Origin: Methanobacteriota archaeon
Lineage (GTDB): Archaea; Halobacteriota; Methanosarcinia; Methanosarcinales; Methanosarcinaceae
Length of the DNA stretch: 8,740 nt
Direction of reading: 5' to 3'
Assembly: GCA_030837265.1 (NCBI GenBank)
Contig: JAUPKV010000268.1
Coordinates: 1-8,740 of the forward strand
Shown here: positions 1 through 6,055 of the stretch, piece by piece
Layout: the number at the start of each line of letters is the position of its first letter
Numbering within the stretch: position 1 is the stretch's first letter
Notes under the pieces: generated by a model
What the model was told of the DNA's origin: nothing
Database searches by the model: none
Seen by the model: the letters and a program-made list of their open reading frames with translations, nothing else
Position numbers and translations under genes: made by a program

Positions 1-34
1 ACCTTATTATCAAAAAATATTCAAACAGCATTGA

Positions 35-1186
35 ATGGAGAAATTAGAAAACGAGGAAGTGCTTGAGAAACTTGGCACTTTGCTAAAATTGAAAACAGCC
101 CTATCATTGGTATCGATAAATGAAAAATCCTTTATTGAGCTCTTGAATCAGTCTGTTCTGGACAGTGAGACAAAAAGAGATTTTACCCTTGCAGATTCCC
201 CGGAACGACAAAAAGAGCTTACTCTTCTTGCTTTAATGCCCTGCGGTATGAAGATGCCTTTTAACCGTACATTTGATAATTTTTCAGCTGAATATGGCAG
301 ACAAACGAATAACGTGCTTCACTCTCTGATAGAGGGTAATGTCAATCATGAAGTCTCCTATTATGCCTATATCGATTCGGTTACATCTATTGACGAATTG
401 CCGGATATTATTATCAGTTCCGATATAAACAGCTTCTACCATAAACCCTTTCAGGAGAACTTTCTAGATAAGGATTATTTTATAAATTTAATTTCATCCC
501 CCCTGAACACTGATTTTGAATCCATCGGTTTTGCTGATCCCCGCGGCCAGTTTACCATGATCTCTGCAAATCTGCTTGTGCTGGTTACAATAGATGAACT
601 CATGAAGGATAATCCCAAACCTGAATCCTGGGAAGATATCTTGAAAGATGAGTTCCGGAACAAGGTTATTATGCGGGGACAGGAGGGATTTTTCTGTAAT
701 GGAGTACTGCTTCCGTTCTACCGGATGTACGGTATGGAGGGAATCAAAAAGCTTGCTTCGTCCATATATGCAGGACTCCATCCGTCCGAGATGGTCAAAA
801 TGATAGACAGCAAAAAGGATGATGTTCCGCCCATGTATATCATGCCTCTCTTCTTTGCTAAGAAAATTCTGGACAAATCCCGGGTAACGATCAATATACC
901 TTCGGAAGGAGCTATTGTAAGTCCTGTGCAGATGCTGGTTAAAAAAAGTGCAGTAGAAAGGGTTAAGGAGATCACGGATTTTCTTTGTGGAAAAGAGTTT
1001 GGGGAAATCTCTGCCCGAGCCCATTTCCCGACAACAAACCCCGAGGTTGATAATAAACTTGAAGGAATAAACTCACTTTATTGGTTGGGATGGGACTTCT
1101 TGATGAATACTGACATCGGAGTACTTAAAAAAGAGGTCGAAGAAGTGTTCAATACACAGTTCAAGGAGACCGGAGGTGTTGTGTGA
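35..1186 (+). CDS. Cytoplasmic ABC-type substrate-binding-like protein, first gene of a three-gene operon
   Basis: The 383-residue product resembles extracellular solute-binding proteins of the iron/polyamine type. Typical family stretches are SWEDILKDEFRNKV (198-211), followed by a hinge region, and EGAIVSPVQMLVKK (291-304) with the downstream helix ITDFLCGKEFGEI, which resembles the usual C-lobe 'EGA-VSPV...FLLSKEGQ' pattern. There is no signal peptide, lipobox or membrane segment. Instead the protein begins with about 60 charged, helical residues before the first beta strand, LTLLALMPCGMKMPF (62-76), so I infer that it works in the cytoplasm. The ATG follows an in-frame TGA at 32-34, so no earlier start exists. 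No Shine-Dalgarno site is visible, and a TATA-like TTATTAT at 4-10 would suit a leaderless transcript. Its stop overlaps the next start by 4 bases. The ligand is unknown; Cys70 in the PCGMKMPF motif is a candidate contact. The fold call is fairly secure; the function is not known. Confidence 0.85.
   Translation: MEKLENEEVLEKLGTLLKLKTALSLVSINEKSFIELLNQSVLDSETKRDFTLADSPERQKELTLLALMPCGMKMPFNRTFDNFSAEYGRQTNNVLHSLIEGNVNHEVSYYAYIDSVTSIDELPDIIISSDINSFYHKPFQENFLDKDYFINLISSPLNTDFESIGFADPRGQFTMISANLLVLVTIDELMKDNPKPESWEDILKDEFRNKVIMRGQEGFFCNGVLLPFYRMYGMEGIKKLASSIYAGLHPSEMVKMIDSKKDDVPPMYIMPLFFAKKILDKSRVTINIPSEGAIVSPVQMLVKKSAVERVKEITDFLCGKEFGEISARAHFPTTNPEVDNKLEGINSLYWLGWDFLMNTDIGVLKKEVEEVFNTQFKETGGVV
1172..1178 (+). 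promoter_or_regulatory. Ribosome binding site deciding the GTG start at 1183
   Basis: GGAGGTG lies inside the end of the preceding gene, 4 bases before GTG 1183-1185. The GTG overlaps the upstream TGA stop as GTGA. This strong site supports the unusual start codon and translational coupling of genes 1 and 2. Confidence 0.8.
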
Positions 1187-1878
1187 GGCTTGTTACGGTA
1201 GCAGGTCCTCCATCATCTGGAAAAACCAGTATCATTATCCAGACCATTGAAGAGCTCAGGCATAGGGGTTTCACAATTGGTGTGGTAAAATTTGACTGTC
1301 TCTCGGCTCAGGATGAAGAGCTCTATTCAGCTCAGAGTATTCCGGTCAAGACCGGACTCTCCAGAGGGCTCTGTCCTGACCACTTTTTTGTAAGTAATAT
1401 TGAAGAAGCCCTCAGGTGGGCTAAAGAGAGTAAGTTTGATTTTCTGATTACCGAGAGTGCCGGCCTTTGCAATCGCTGTTCTCCCCACATTAAGGATGTT
1501 CTGGCTATTTGTGTAATTGATAACCTGAGTGGGGTCAATACCCCTAAAAAAATAGGCCCTATGTTAAAACTTGCAGACATTGTTGTTATTACTAAAGGGG
1601 ATATTGTCTCCCAGGCAGAGCGTGAAGTCTTTGCATATAGAGTCAGACAGGTTAATCCCAGAGGGATGATAATTCAGATTAATGGTCTTACAGGACAGGG
1701 TAGTTTCTATCTTGCAAAACTTGTGGAAAAAACGTCCTCATTAGAAACCCTTCAGGGTGCTACACTTCGATTCACCATGCCCGGAGCTCTATGTTCATAC
1801 TGTCTTGGAGAGAGAAAAATTGGGGATGATAGGCAGATTGGGGTTTCTAAGCTGGTGAATTTCAGAGGAGAAGAATAG
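1183..1878 (+). CDS. HypB/UreG-like metal-handling GTPase with Cys-Pro-x-His and CxxC motifs
   Basis: The 231-residue SIMIBI-class P-loop NTPase resembles HypB and UreG, the GTPases that load nickel into hydrogenase and urease. Walker A is GPPSSGKT (8-15). CPDH (64-67) lies where UreG carries its metal-binding Cys-Pro-His. ESAG (91-94) matches the UreG ESGG motif and is directly followed by CNRC (96-99). TKGD (137-140) takes the place of the NKxD guanine-specificity motif. A second CxxC, CSYC (204-207), sits in a C-terminal tail. The protein therefore has two CxxC pairs plus the CPxH site, more cysteine than usual for this family, consistent with binding a metal ion or an Fe-S cluster. The gene overlaps its upstream neighbour by 4 bases and ends one base before the next start, so the three are cotranscribed. 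The NTPase call is strong; nickel, cobalt or another metal cannot be told apart from sequence. Confidence 0.88.
   Translation: MRLVTVAGPPSSGKTSIIIQTIEELRHRGFTIGVVKFDCLSAQDEELYSAQSIPVKTGLSRGLCPDHFFVSNIEEALRWAKESKFDFLITESAGLCNRCSPHIKDVLAICVIDNLSGVNTPKKIGPMLKLADIVVITKGDIVSQAEREVFAYRVRQVNPRGMIIQINGLTGQGSFYLAKLVEKTSSLETLQGATLRFTMPGALCSYCLGERKIGDDRQIGVSKLVNFRGEE
1864..1870 (+). promoter_or_regulatory. Ribosome binding site for the TTG start at 1880
   Basis: AGAGGAG inside the end of the GTPase gene lies 9 bases before TTG 1880. The later in-frame ATG at 1901 has no purine-rich site at a suitable distance, which favours TTG. Confidence 0.55.
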
Positions 1879-1879
1879 A

Positions 1880-2890
1880 TTGCGGACAGATTTGCTTCAC
1901 ATGACGATAAACGAACTCAGGAAAATGATGCCCTGGATAGAGGATTATTTCTCTGCGTTTGCAATTGATCCTGCACAGTTCGGGAACCGGAAACCGGAAG
2001 AGCTGGGTTCGATATTGGGTGAAGATTATTTTATCGAGAAGGGAAGCAGCTTTCTTGCTTTTATTGACGGTTTTTTTCTATTTATCGATCAGGCTAGGGC
2101 TCTTCAGCAGGGAAGTGGGTTTATAGTTGGCTCGTTGACCGTGCTCCCCGGATATAATAAGAAAGGTGAAAAAGAAGCATTTTCGGTAGATCTAAAAAAG
2201 GGTGAGGTGACCGCAATTGTCGGCCCTACAGGATCAGGCAAGTCTCGTCTTCTTGCTGATATTGAATCTCTGGCGCAGGGGGATACTCCCACCGGCCGCA
2301 AGATACTGGTTGATGGATGCTCTCCAGGTGATGAAGAACGTTTCTCAACCGAAGGGCGTTTTATCGCGCAGCTTTCACAGAACATGAACTTTGTTATGGA
2401 TCTCAGTGTCGAGGAATTCCTGACCATGCATGCCGAGAGCCGTATGGTCGATAATATATCCCATATTATTCAGAAAATATTTGATACTGCAAACATTCTG
2501 GCTGGAGAACCTTTCAGCAGGAAAACTCCTATCACAGAGCTCTCGGGGGGACAATCGCGCGCTCTGATGATTGCAGATACCGCACTTCTCAGTCCGGCAT
2601 CTGTTATCTTGATCGACGAGATTGAGAATGCCGGAATCGACAAAGTTAGATCTCTGGAGCTTCTGGTAAGTAATAACAAGATTGTTTTAATCAGTACTCA
2701 TGATCCTCTTCTGGCTCTATCGGCAGATCAGCGACTGATTATCCAAAATGGCGGGATTTCGAAACTTTTAAAAACTTCACCGGATGAGAAAAAGTATCTG
2801 AAGAGTCTCGAAAAAATAGACAGCAAACTTACTTATCTCCGAAATCAGTTGAGAAAGGGTGAAGAAATCGACCTGAGAGACATTTTTTGA
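1880..2890 (+). CDS. Soluble ABC-type ATPase with an N-terminal helical extension
   Basis: The 336-residue protein has one complete ABC ATPase domain: Walker A GPTGSGKS (115-122), Q-loop Gln164, signature LSGGQ (221-225), Walker B ILIDE (243-247) with catalytic Glu247, the D-loop-like ENAGID (249-254) and the H-loop in STHDP (His274). About 85 residues precede the ATPase core, beginning TINELRKMMPWIEDYFSAF, a short helical region resembling small helical modules such as ScdA_N or DUF1858. There are no membrane spans and no permease gene adjoins, so a classical importer is unlikely on this evidence. The TTG start follows the previous TAG by one base and has AGAGGAG (1864-1870) 9 bases upstream; ATG 1901 is an alternative that lacks such a site. 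A role as an energy-coupling partner of the two upstream proteins is inferred from operon structure. Confidence 0.87.
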   Translation: MRTDLLHMTINELRKMMPWIEDYFSAFAIDPAQFGNRKPEELGSILGEDYFIEKGSSFLAFIDGFFLFIDQARALQQGSGFIVGSLTVLPGYNKKGEKEAFSVDLKKGEVTAIVGPTGSGKSRLLADIESLAQGDTPTGRKILVDGCSPGDEERFSTEGRFIAQLSQNMNFVMDLSVEEFLTMHAESRMVDNISHIIQKIFDTANILAGEPFSRKTPITELSGGQSRALMIADTALLSPASVILIDEIENAGIDKVRSLELLVSNNKIVLISTHDPLLALSADQRLIIQNGGISKLLKTSPDEKKYLKSLEKIDSKLTYLRNQLRKGEEIDLRDIF

Positions 2891-3013
2891 TTTGACTATT
2901 TCTAATTCAAATTCGAGTTTATAAAATTCTATACTCTACTATACATTTAAATATCAAAACCCCCATGCACTGACGCATATATCAGAATAAAATAGTATCA
3001 GACCCAAATAAAC

Positions 3014-3023
3014 CTTATAAATA
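3014..3023 (+). promoter_or_regulatory. Probable TATA box of the GMP synthase subunit gene
   Basis: CTTATAAATA in the 194-bp gap after the operon matches the archaeal TATA consensus. It predicts a transcript start near 3045-3050 and a leader of roughly 35-40 bases. A second candidate, TTTATAAAAT at 2918-2927, would give a leader over 130 bases, so the nearer box is preferred. No other clear element is seen in 2891-3084. Confidence 0.55.
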
Positions 3024-3071
3024 TTTACGGAAAATTATCACTTCTTCAAAGTCACTTTATTAGCATCATTT

Positions 3072-3078
3072 AAGGAGC
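3072..3078 (+). promoter_or_regulatory. Ribosome binding site of guaAB
   Basis: AAGGAGC lies 6 bases before ATG 3085 and supports that start. Confidence 0.7.
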
Positions 3079-3084
3079 ATTTCA

Positions 3085-4002
3085 ATGGTAAAACCGGAAA
3101 AATTCGTTCCAAAAGCAATTGAGAAAATTAGTAAGGAAATTAAAGACGGGAGGGCAATCATTGCACTCTCGGGCGGAGTGGATAGTTCAGTTTGCGCAGA
3201 GCTGGCATACAGAGCTATAGGAGACAGGCTGCAGCCGATATATATAGATACGGGGCTCATGAGGAAAGGGGAAACCGAGAGGATTAAACATATTTTCTCC
3301 CACATGAACCTGGATGTAGTATATGCGAAGGACAGGTTCCTTGCATCCTTGAATGGTCTGACCGATCCGGAAGAAAAGAGAAAAGCTGTCGGTGAGACTT
3401 TCATCAGGGTATTTGAGGACGAAGCAAGGAAAATTGCAGCTGATTACCTGATTCAGGGCACGATTTACCCTGATAAGATTGAGTCGGAAGGTGGAATTAA
3501 GTCCCATCACAACGTAGGAGGGCTGCCGAGTGTAATGGACTTCAAGAAAATTGTCGAGCCTCTTGAAGACCTTTACAAAGACGAGGTGCGGGAAGTCGCC
3601 TGGGCACTCCAGCTGCCTGAAGAAATCTGCGAAAGGATGCCTTTCCCGGGGCCGGGGCTGGCTGTGCGCATCCTTGGAGAAGTAAGTGAAGAGAAGCTTG
3701 AAGTCGTGCGCGAAGCTAACGCTATTGTAGAAGAAGAACTTCTGGATAGATTTTGTCCCTGGCAGACTTTTGCTGCCGTACTGGGCAAAGGAACCGGAGT
3801 AAAAGGGGATATCCGGGCCTACGGCTGGATAGTAGCCGTAAGAGCTGTCGGATCCAGAGATGGAATGACGGCTGAAGCTCTTGAACTCCCATGGGATGTA
3901 CTCAAGCACCTTGAATCCAGAATCACGTCTGAAATCCCGAAAGTTGCCAGGGTAGTCTATGATATCACTCCCAAGCCACCTGCGACAATCGAGTTCGAAT
4001 AA
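3085..4002 (+). CDS. guaAB: GMP synthase (glutamine-hydrolysing) subunit B, ATP pyrophosphatase
   Basis: This subunit converts XMP to GMP: it adenylates XMP with ATP and accepts ammonia released by a separate glutaminase subunit (GuaAA), the last step of GMP synthesis in the cytoplasm. Visible signatures are the PP-loop SGGVDSS (29-35), [10 protein letters not shown] (54-63), [14 protein letters not shown] (121-134), KSHHNVGG (139-146), the dimerisation-domain motif [14 protein letters not shown] (186-199), and the C-terminal [10 protein letters not shown] (296-305), close to the usual KPPATIEWE ending. Length 305 matches archaeal stand-alone subunits; bacterial GuaA is about 520 residues with a fused N-terminal amidotransferase domain. 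No amidotransferase gene lies in this window, so it must be encoded elsewhere. The gene has its own TATA box and ribosome binding site and is followed by a U-rich terminator, so it is probably monocistronic. Nothing looks damaged. Confidence 0.97.
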   Translation: MVKPEKFVPKAIEKISKEIKDGRAIIALSGGVDSSVCAELAYRAIGDRLQPIYIDTGLMRKGETERIKHIFSHMNLDVVYAKDRFLASLNGLTDPEEKRKAVGETFIRVFEDEARKIAADYLIQGTIYPDKIESEGGIKSHHNVGGLPSVMDFKKIVEPLEDLYKDEVREVAWALQLPEEICERMPFPGPGLAVRILGEVSEEKLEVVREANAIVEEELLDRFCPWQTFAAVLGKGTGVKGDIRAYGWIVAVRAVGSRDGMTAEALELPWDVLKHLESRITSEIPKVARVVYDITPKPPATIEFE

Positions 4003-4013
4003 ATGAAATAATT

Positions 4014-4061
4014 CCTGAAAGCCTTGTAAATACGGGGTTTTCTGGATTTTTTTTGCTTTTT
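4014..4061 (+). terminator. Terminator of guaAB: weak hairpin and U-rich tract
   Basis: An imperfect stem, CCTGAAA (4014-4020) with TTTTCTGG (4038-4045), is followed by T8 at 4047-4054 and T5 at 4057-4061, starting 12 bases after the stop. U-rich tracts of this kind end transcription in archaea. Confidence 0.6.
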
Positions 4062-4337
4062 GACTCCACTTTGAATCTAATTTTCAGAAAAATCAAATTT
4101 CAGGGTTGATTTTGACTTAAACTCCGTTCAAGTATTCCAAATGTGTTTTTACACTCAACATCAGCTTCTCGTTCTTGTTAAACTAAGGTGTATATAAGCA
4201 CAGACCATCGTGATTATGAAGAATTTATTGACCTCATGAATAAAAGGAAAAACCTGACCTTTTGAGGTTCTTTTATTACACTATTCACAGAAAATTTTGA
4301 AGAATCTCTTCTTTCTTATTTAACACAATTTTGTCTA
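4062..4337 (+). other. Gene-free stretch between guaAB and the IS remnant
   Basis: No open frame longer than about ten codons with a credible start is seen. The stretch holds a perfect 8-bp hairpin, AAAATCAA (4089-4096) with TTGATTTT (4106-4113) and a 9-base loop, which may be a second terminator for guaAB. It also holds a TATA-like box at 4190-4198 and a larger hairpin at 4239-4277, listed separately. Confidence 0.6.
4190..4277 (+). ncRNA. Possible short transcript: TATA box followed by a bulged hairpin
   Basis: GTATATAAG (4190-4198) is a good archaeal TATA box with no gene behind it. About 40 bases on, AATAAAAG (4239-4246) pairs perfectly with CTTTTATT (4270-4277), and AACCT (4251-4255) with AGGTT (4265-4269), leaving a 4-base bulge (4247-4250) and a 9-base loop. 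A transcript starting near 4222 would be about 55-60 bases and end in this structure. It could equally be the leftover promoter of a lost gene. Confidence 0.3.
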
Positions 4338-4341
4338 TAAA
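4338..4341. repeat. Target site duplication TAAA (second copy at 4945-4948)
   Basis: TAAA directly abuts both inverted repeats. In A+T-rich DNA four bases can match by chance, but the placement and length fit an IS701-type insertion and define the element's borders. Confidence 0.65.
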
Positions 4342-4352
4342 GGACTTACGCA
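4342..4352 (+). repeat. Left terminal inverted repeat of the IS remnant
   Basis: GGACTTACGCA is the exact reverse complement of 4934-4944. Counting one flanking base on each side, the match is 12 bases. Confidence 0.9.
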
Positions 4353-4362
4353 TTAGTGGGCT

Positions 4363-4860
4363 CTATATGTCGTTTTTTATCCTTTGTACTTCTAGCCTTA
4401 GGAAAGTTCTTAATGATAACATTCCATGTGCTCTCTGTGACTCTTTTTTTCTCGCCTGAAACTTTTCCACGCCACAAAACTATTTTATTTCTCTATGGTA
4501 TTCTTCTATTTTCCATGATTCATAACGGAGATCTTCTCTCTCCCTTAACACTTCGGTGATGCTTTCCACTCCAATGATAGCGAACAAAACCGATAATTTC
4601 TGAATAGGGCTTGCCCAATGTTGTGACGTCAACGATCAGATACCTTTTTTAGGCGTAATGAATTTTCTAACTTCATTCCATAAAGGTTCTGTGTCTGATG
4701 GTTGTTTTTTAAGGAGACAAGTAAAACAATAATCATGAGAGGGAGACTCAGTTGTAGAAGGGTAACAGCGAGCGGCTTCTGTACAACTATAAATGTTAGA
4801 TGCAGCAATAAGAAAATTGATGTAATCAAGGTCTGTGCATGATGATGTGTTTATTGACAT
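4363..4860 (-). pseudogene. Transposase remnant, IS701-like, frameshifted and missing its core
   Basis: Reading leftwards from ATG 4860-4858, the first about 75 codons (to 4636) keep the transposase N terminus, with TDLDYINFLIAASN and CTEAARCYP. A single-base frameshift near 4644 then leads into the next conserved block in another frame (4643-4541): LIVDVTTLGKPY and YHWSGKHHRSVKG. An intact relative would be expected to read close to LVLDDTTLDKPY here, so one Asp is replaced by Val. The central few hundred codons are deleted between about 4541 and 4515. The rest (4515-4363) is the C terminus, WKIEEYHREIK, an in-frame TAG, then FCGVEKFQAR and LSLRTFLRLE, ending at TAG 4365-4363. At least three independent lesions make it non-functional. 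The small open frames on either strand here are debris of this gene. Confidence 0.85.
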
Positions 4861-4886
4861 GACTTTAGTTAATATTATAATTTCAT

Positions 4887-4896
4887 ATTTAAATAA
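4887..4896 (-). promoter_or_regulatory. Possible TATA box of the transposase remnant
   Basis: ATTTAAATAA lies about 27-36 bases before the transposase ATG at 4860. That spacing would give a nearly leaderless transcript. The core is palindromic and could act in either direction. Confidence 0.35.
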
Positions 4897-4933
4897 TTTT
4901 ATCGAATAATATTAAGTTTGCGTAGACTTGATC

Positions 4934-4944
4934 TGCGTAAGTCC
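4934..4944 (-). repeat. Right terminal inverted repeat of the IS remnant
   Basis: TGCGTAAGTCC is the exact partner of 4342-4352. It lies 73 bases upstream of the transposase start at 4860, so this is the transposase-proximal end. Confidence 0.9.
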
Positions 4945-5005
4945 TAAAATTATTTGTATCATTTAAGAATATCTACAAAAACTGATAAAGAAGATTCTAT
5001 TAAAC

Positions 5006-5011
5006 GAGGTG
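5006..5011 (+). promoter_or_regulatory. Ribosome binding site deciding the ATG start at 5018
   Basis: GAGGTG ends 6 bases before ATG 5018. An upstream in-frame GTG at 5009 lies inside this site and has no site of its own, so ATG 5018 is the better start. Confidence 0.7.
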
Positions 5012-5017
5012 TTGGAA

Positions 5018-5848
5018 ATGAGAATCATGGATGGAACAGAAGAGAGTTTTGAAAAGATACTGGATAAAAAAGATAGAATTATTTATAATTTGTTCTATCT
5101 GATTCGGGAAGGGGATAATGCTTTTTTTGCTACAGACAATAGTACGTATATAATCGGGCAGGGAAACGAAAGTGCCCCGTTGTGGATGTGGTTAAAGCAA
5201 ATACCAGACGAAAATGTAGAAAAAGAAATATGCGCTATTATTGAAAGCAGAGTAGTACTGAATCAAAACTTGCAATTGAATGCGTATGAGGGATATGCCA
5301 GGGGAATCCTGGACAGAGTTTCCAATAAAACGGGAATTGGGTATTATGTTAGTGCGCCAATGATTGCATATGCCTGTAATCAGGCAATAAGCAGATATAA
5401 AATAAGCGGACAAATCGTTACTCCCGAAGAGAAACACAAAGAAATAATGGCCAAATTCATAACTCAATTTATAGCTGAAATAACATATGATGCAGAAAAA
5501 ACAGCCATAAATGAAAACAAAGCAAACGGTTTTGCCAATGCAATGGTAAATTCCAATAAATTATTTTTATGGGAAGATGGCGGCAAGATTGTTTCAATGG
5601 CTATGATTGCTCACAGAACAAGAGAATACGCAAGAATAAATACCGTATTTACAGAACGTGAACAAAGAGGAAAAGGATATGCTGGTATGCTTTTAGGTAA
5701 GATGAGTAGAAAACTCTTAGAGGAAAATTTAATTCCTATGTTGTATGCAGATTCAAGGAATCCTGCTTCAAATGCAGCATATCAAAAAATAGGATTTGTA
5801 AAGTATGGTGAGGTAACAGAGTATGTATTTAGAGAAAATAGATGTTAA
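5018..5848 (+). CDS. GNAT-family N-acetyltransferase with an uncharacterised N-terminal half
   Basis: The 276-residue protein has a GNAT acetyltransferase domain in its last 110 residues or so. FLWEDGGKIVSMAMIAHR (183-200) forms the first strands, INTVFTEREQRGKGYAGMLL (207-226) is motif A with the acetyl-CoA pyrophosphate loop QRGKGYAG (216-223), and NPASNAAYQKIGF (248-260) is motif B. The first about 140 residues have no motif I recognise; two-part proteins of this layout are common among Gram-positive GNATs. The acceptor (an amine on a small molecule, antibiotic, peptide or protein) cannot be told. Codon use is very A+T-rich (AAA, ATA, TTA and AGA favoured), unlike the neighbouring guaAB and RaSEA genes, and the gene lies beside an IS remnant, so horizontal acquisition, perhaps from Firmicutes, is inferred. 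There is no obvious TATA box close upstream. The start uses GAGGTG at 5006-5011. Confidence 0.88.
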   Translation: MRIMDGTEESFEKILDKKDRIIYNLFYLIREGDNAFFATDNSTYIIGQGNESAPLWMWLKQIPDENVEKEICAIIESRVVLNQNLQLNAYEGYARGILDRVSNKTGIGYYVSAPMIAYACNQAISRYKISGQIVTPEEKHKEIMAKFITQFIAEITYDAEKTAINENKANGFANAMVNSNKLFLWEDGGKIVSMAMIAHRTREYARINTVFTEREQRGKGYAGMLLGKMSRKLLEENLIPMLYADSRNPASNAAYQKIGFVKYGEVTEYVFRENRC

Positions 5849-5900
5849 CTTGCATAACCTTTGTTTCACACTATAAGATCTTGCGTTATGTGTCGAGCGA

Positions 5901-5950
5901 GGTTTCAGGCTTCATATTGAGCACAATATTTAGACAGTTAAAATGAAACC
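5901..5950 (+). other. Nested stem-loop between the GNAT gene and RaSEA
   Basis: GGTTTCA (5901-5907) pairs perfectly with TGAAACC (5944-5950). Nested within it, ATATTG (5914-5919) pairs with CAATAT (5924-5929) around a 4-base loop. It starts about 50 bases after the GNAT stop, so it may be a transcript end or an operator for the downstream gene. No U-rich tract follows directly. Confidence 0.35.
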
Positions 5951-5998
5951 ATGATAAAAATCGACAATACATATAAAATATCCTACGAAAAATAACGG

Positions 5999-6006
5999 TT
6001 ATATAC
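5999..6006 (+). promoter_or_regulatory. Probable TATA box of the RaSEA gene
   Basis: TTATATAC lies about 50 bases before ATG 6056. It predicts transcription starting near 6030, leaving a leader of about 25 bases. Such a start leaves almost no leader for the alternative TTG at 6032. Confidence 0.5.
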
Positions 6007-6055
6007 CCGTGAGATACTACTAGAAACAAATTTGAGAATAGCGAGTTCTAAACCC

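Larger units (their letters stand above)
4342..4944 (-). mobile_element. Internally deleted IS701-like insertion sequence, 603 bp
   Basis: The ends are perfect 11-bp inverted repeats, GGACTTACGCA (4342-4352) and TGCGTAAGTCC (4934-4944). The element is flanked by the direct repeat TAAA (4338-4341 and 4945-4948), a 4-bp target duplication as expected for the IS701 family. The interior carries a minus-strand transposase reduced to N-terminal, middle and C-terminal pieces. With the catalytic core missing, the element cannot move itself but may be mobilised by an intact relative. The family name rests on remembered transposase motifs, not on a search. Confidence 0.85.

Noticed and set aside
2..34. 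Ten open codons ending in TGA at 32-34, possibly the tail of an upstream gene abutting the ATG at 35
   Set aside because: Only 33 bases are visible and such a short open frame is expected by chance; the same bases could be a promoter for a leaderless transcript.
494..1024. 176-codon minus-strand open frame inside the first gene
   Set aside because: It is antisense to a coherent binding-protein-like reading frame, with no promoter or ribosome binding site and no recognisable motif.
1876..1878. TAG stop of the GTPase gene read as pyrrolysine, since Methanosarcina can decode amber
   Set aside because: The protein already ends naturally; readthrough would add about 26 codons unlike any family extension, and the next gene starts one base later with its own site.
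3187..3909. 240-codon open frame on the minus strand inside guaAB
   Set aside because: It lies wholly antisense to a well-recognised enzyme gene, and its translation shows no family motif. It is a by-product of the codon pattern of the real gene.
4480..4482. In-frame TAG in the transposase C-terminal piece as a pyrrolysine codon
   Set aside because: Relatives are expected to have Gln at this place, one base change from TAG, and the gene is also frameshifted and deleted, so this is simple decay.
4356..4559. 67-codon plus-strand open frame with a hydrophobic product in the IS remnant
   Set aside because: The opposite strand encodes recognisable transposase C-terminal sequence, so this is its antisense shadow.
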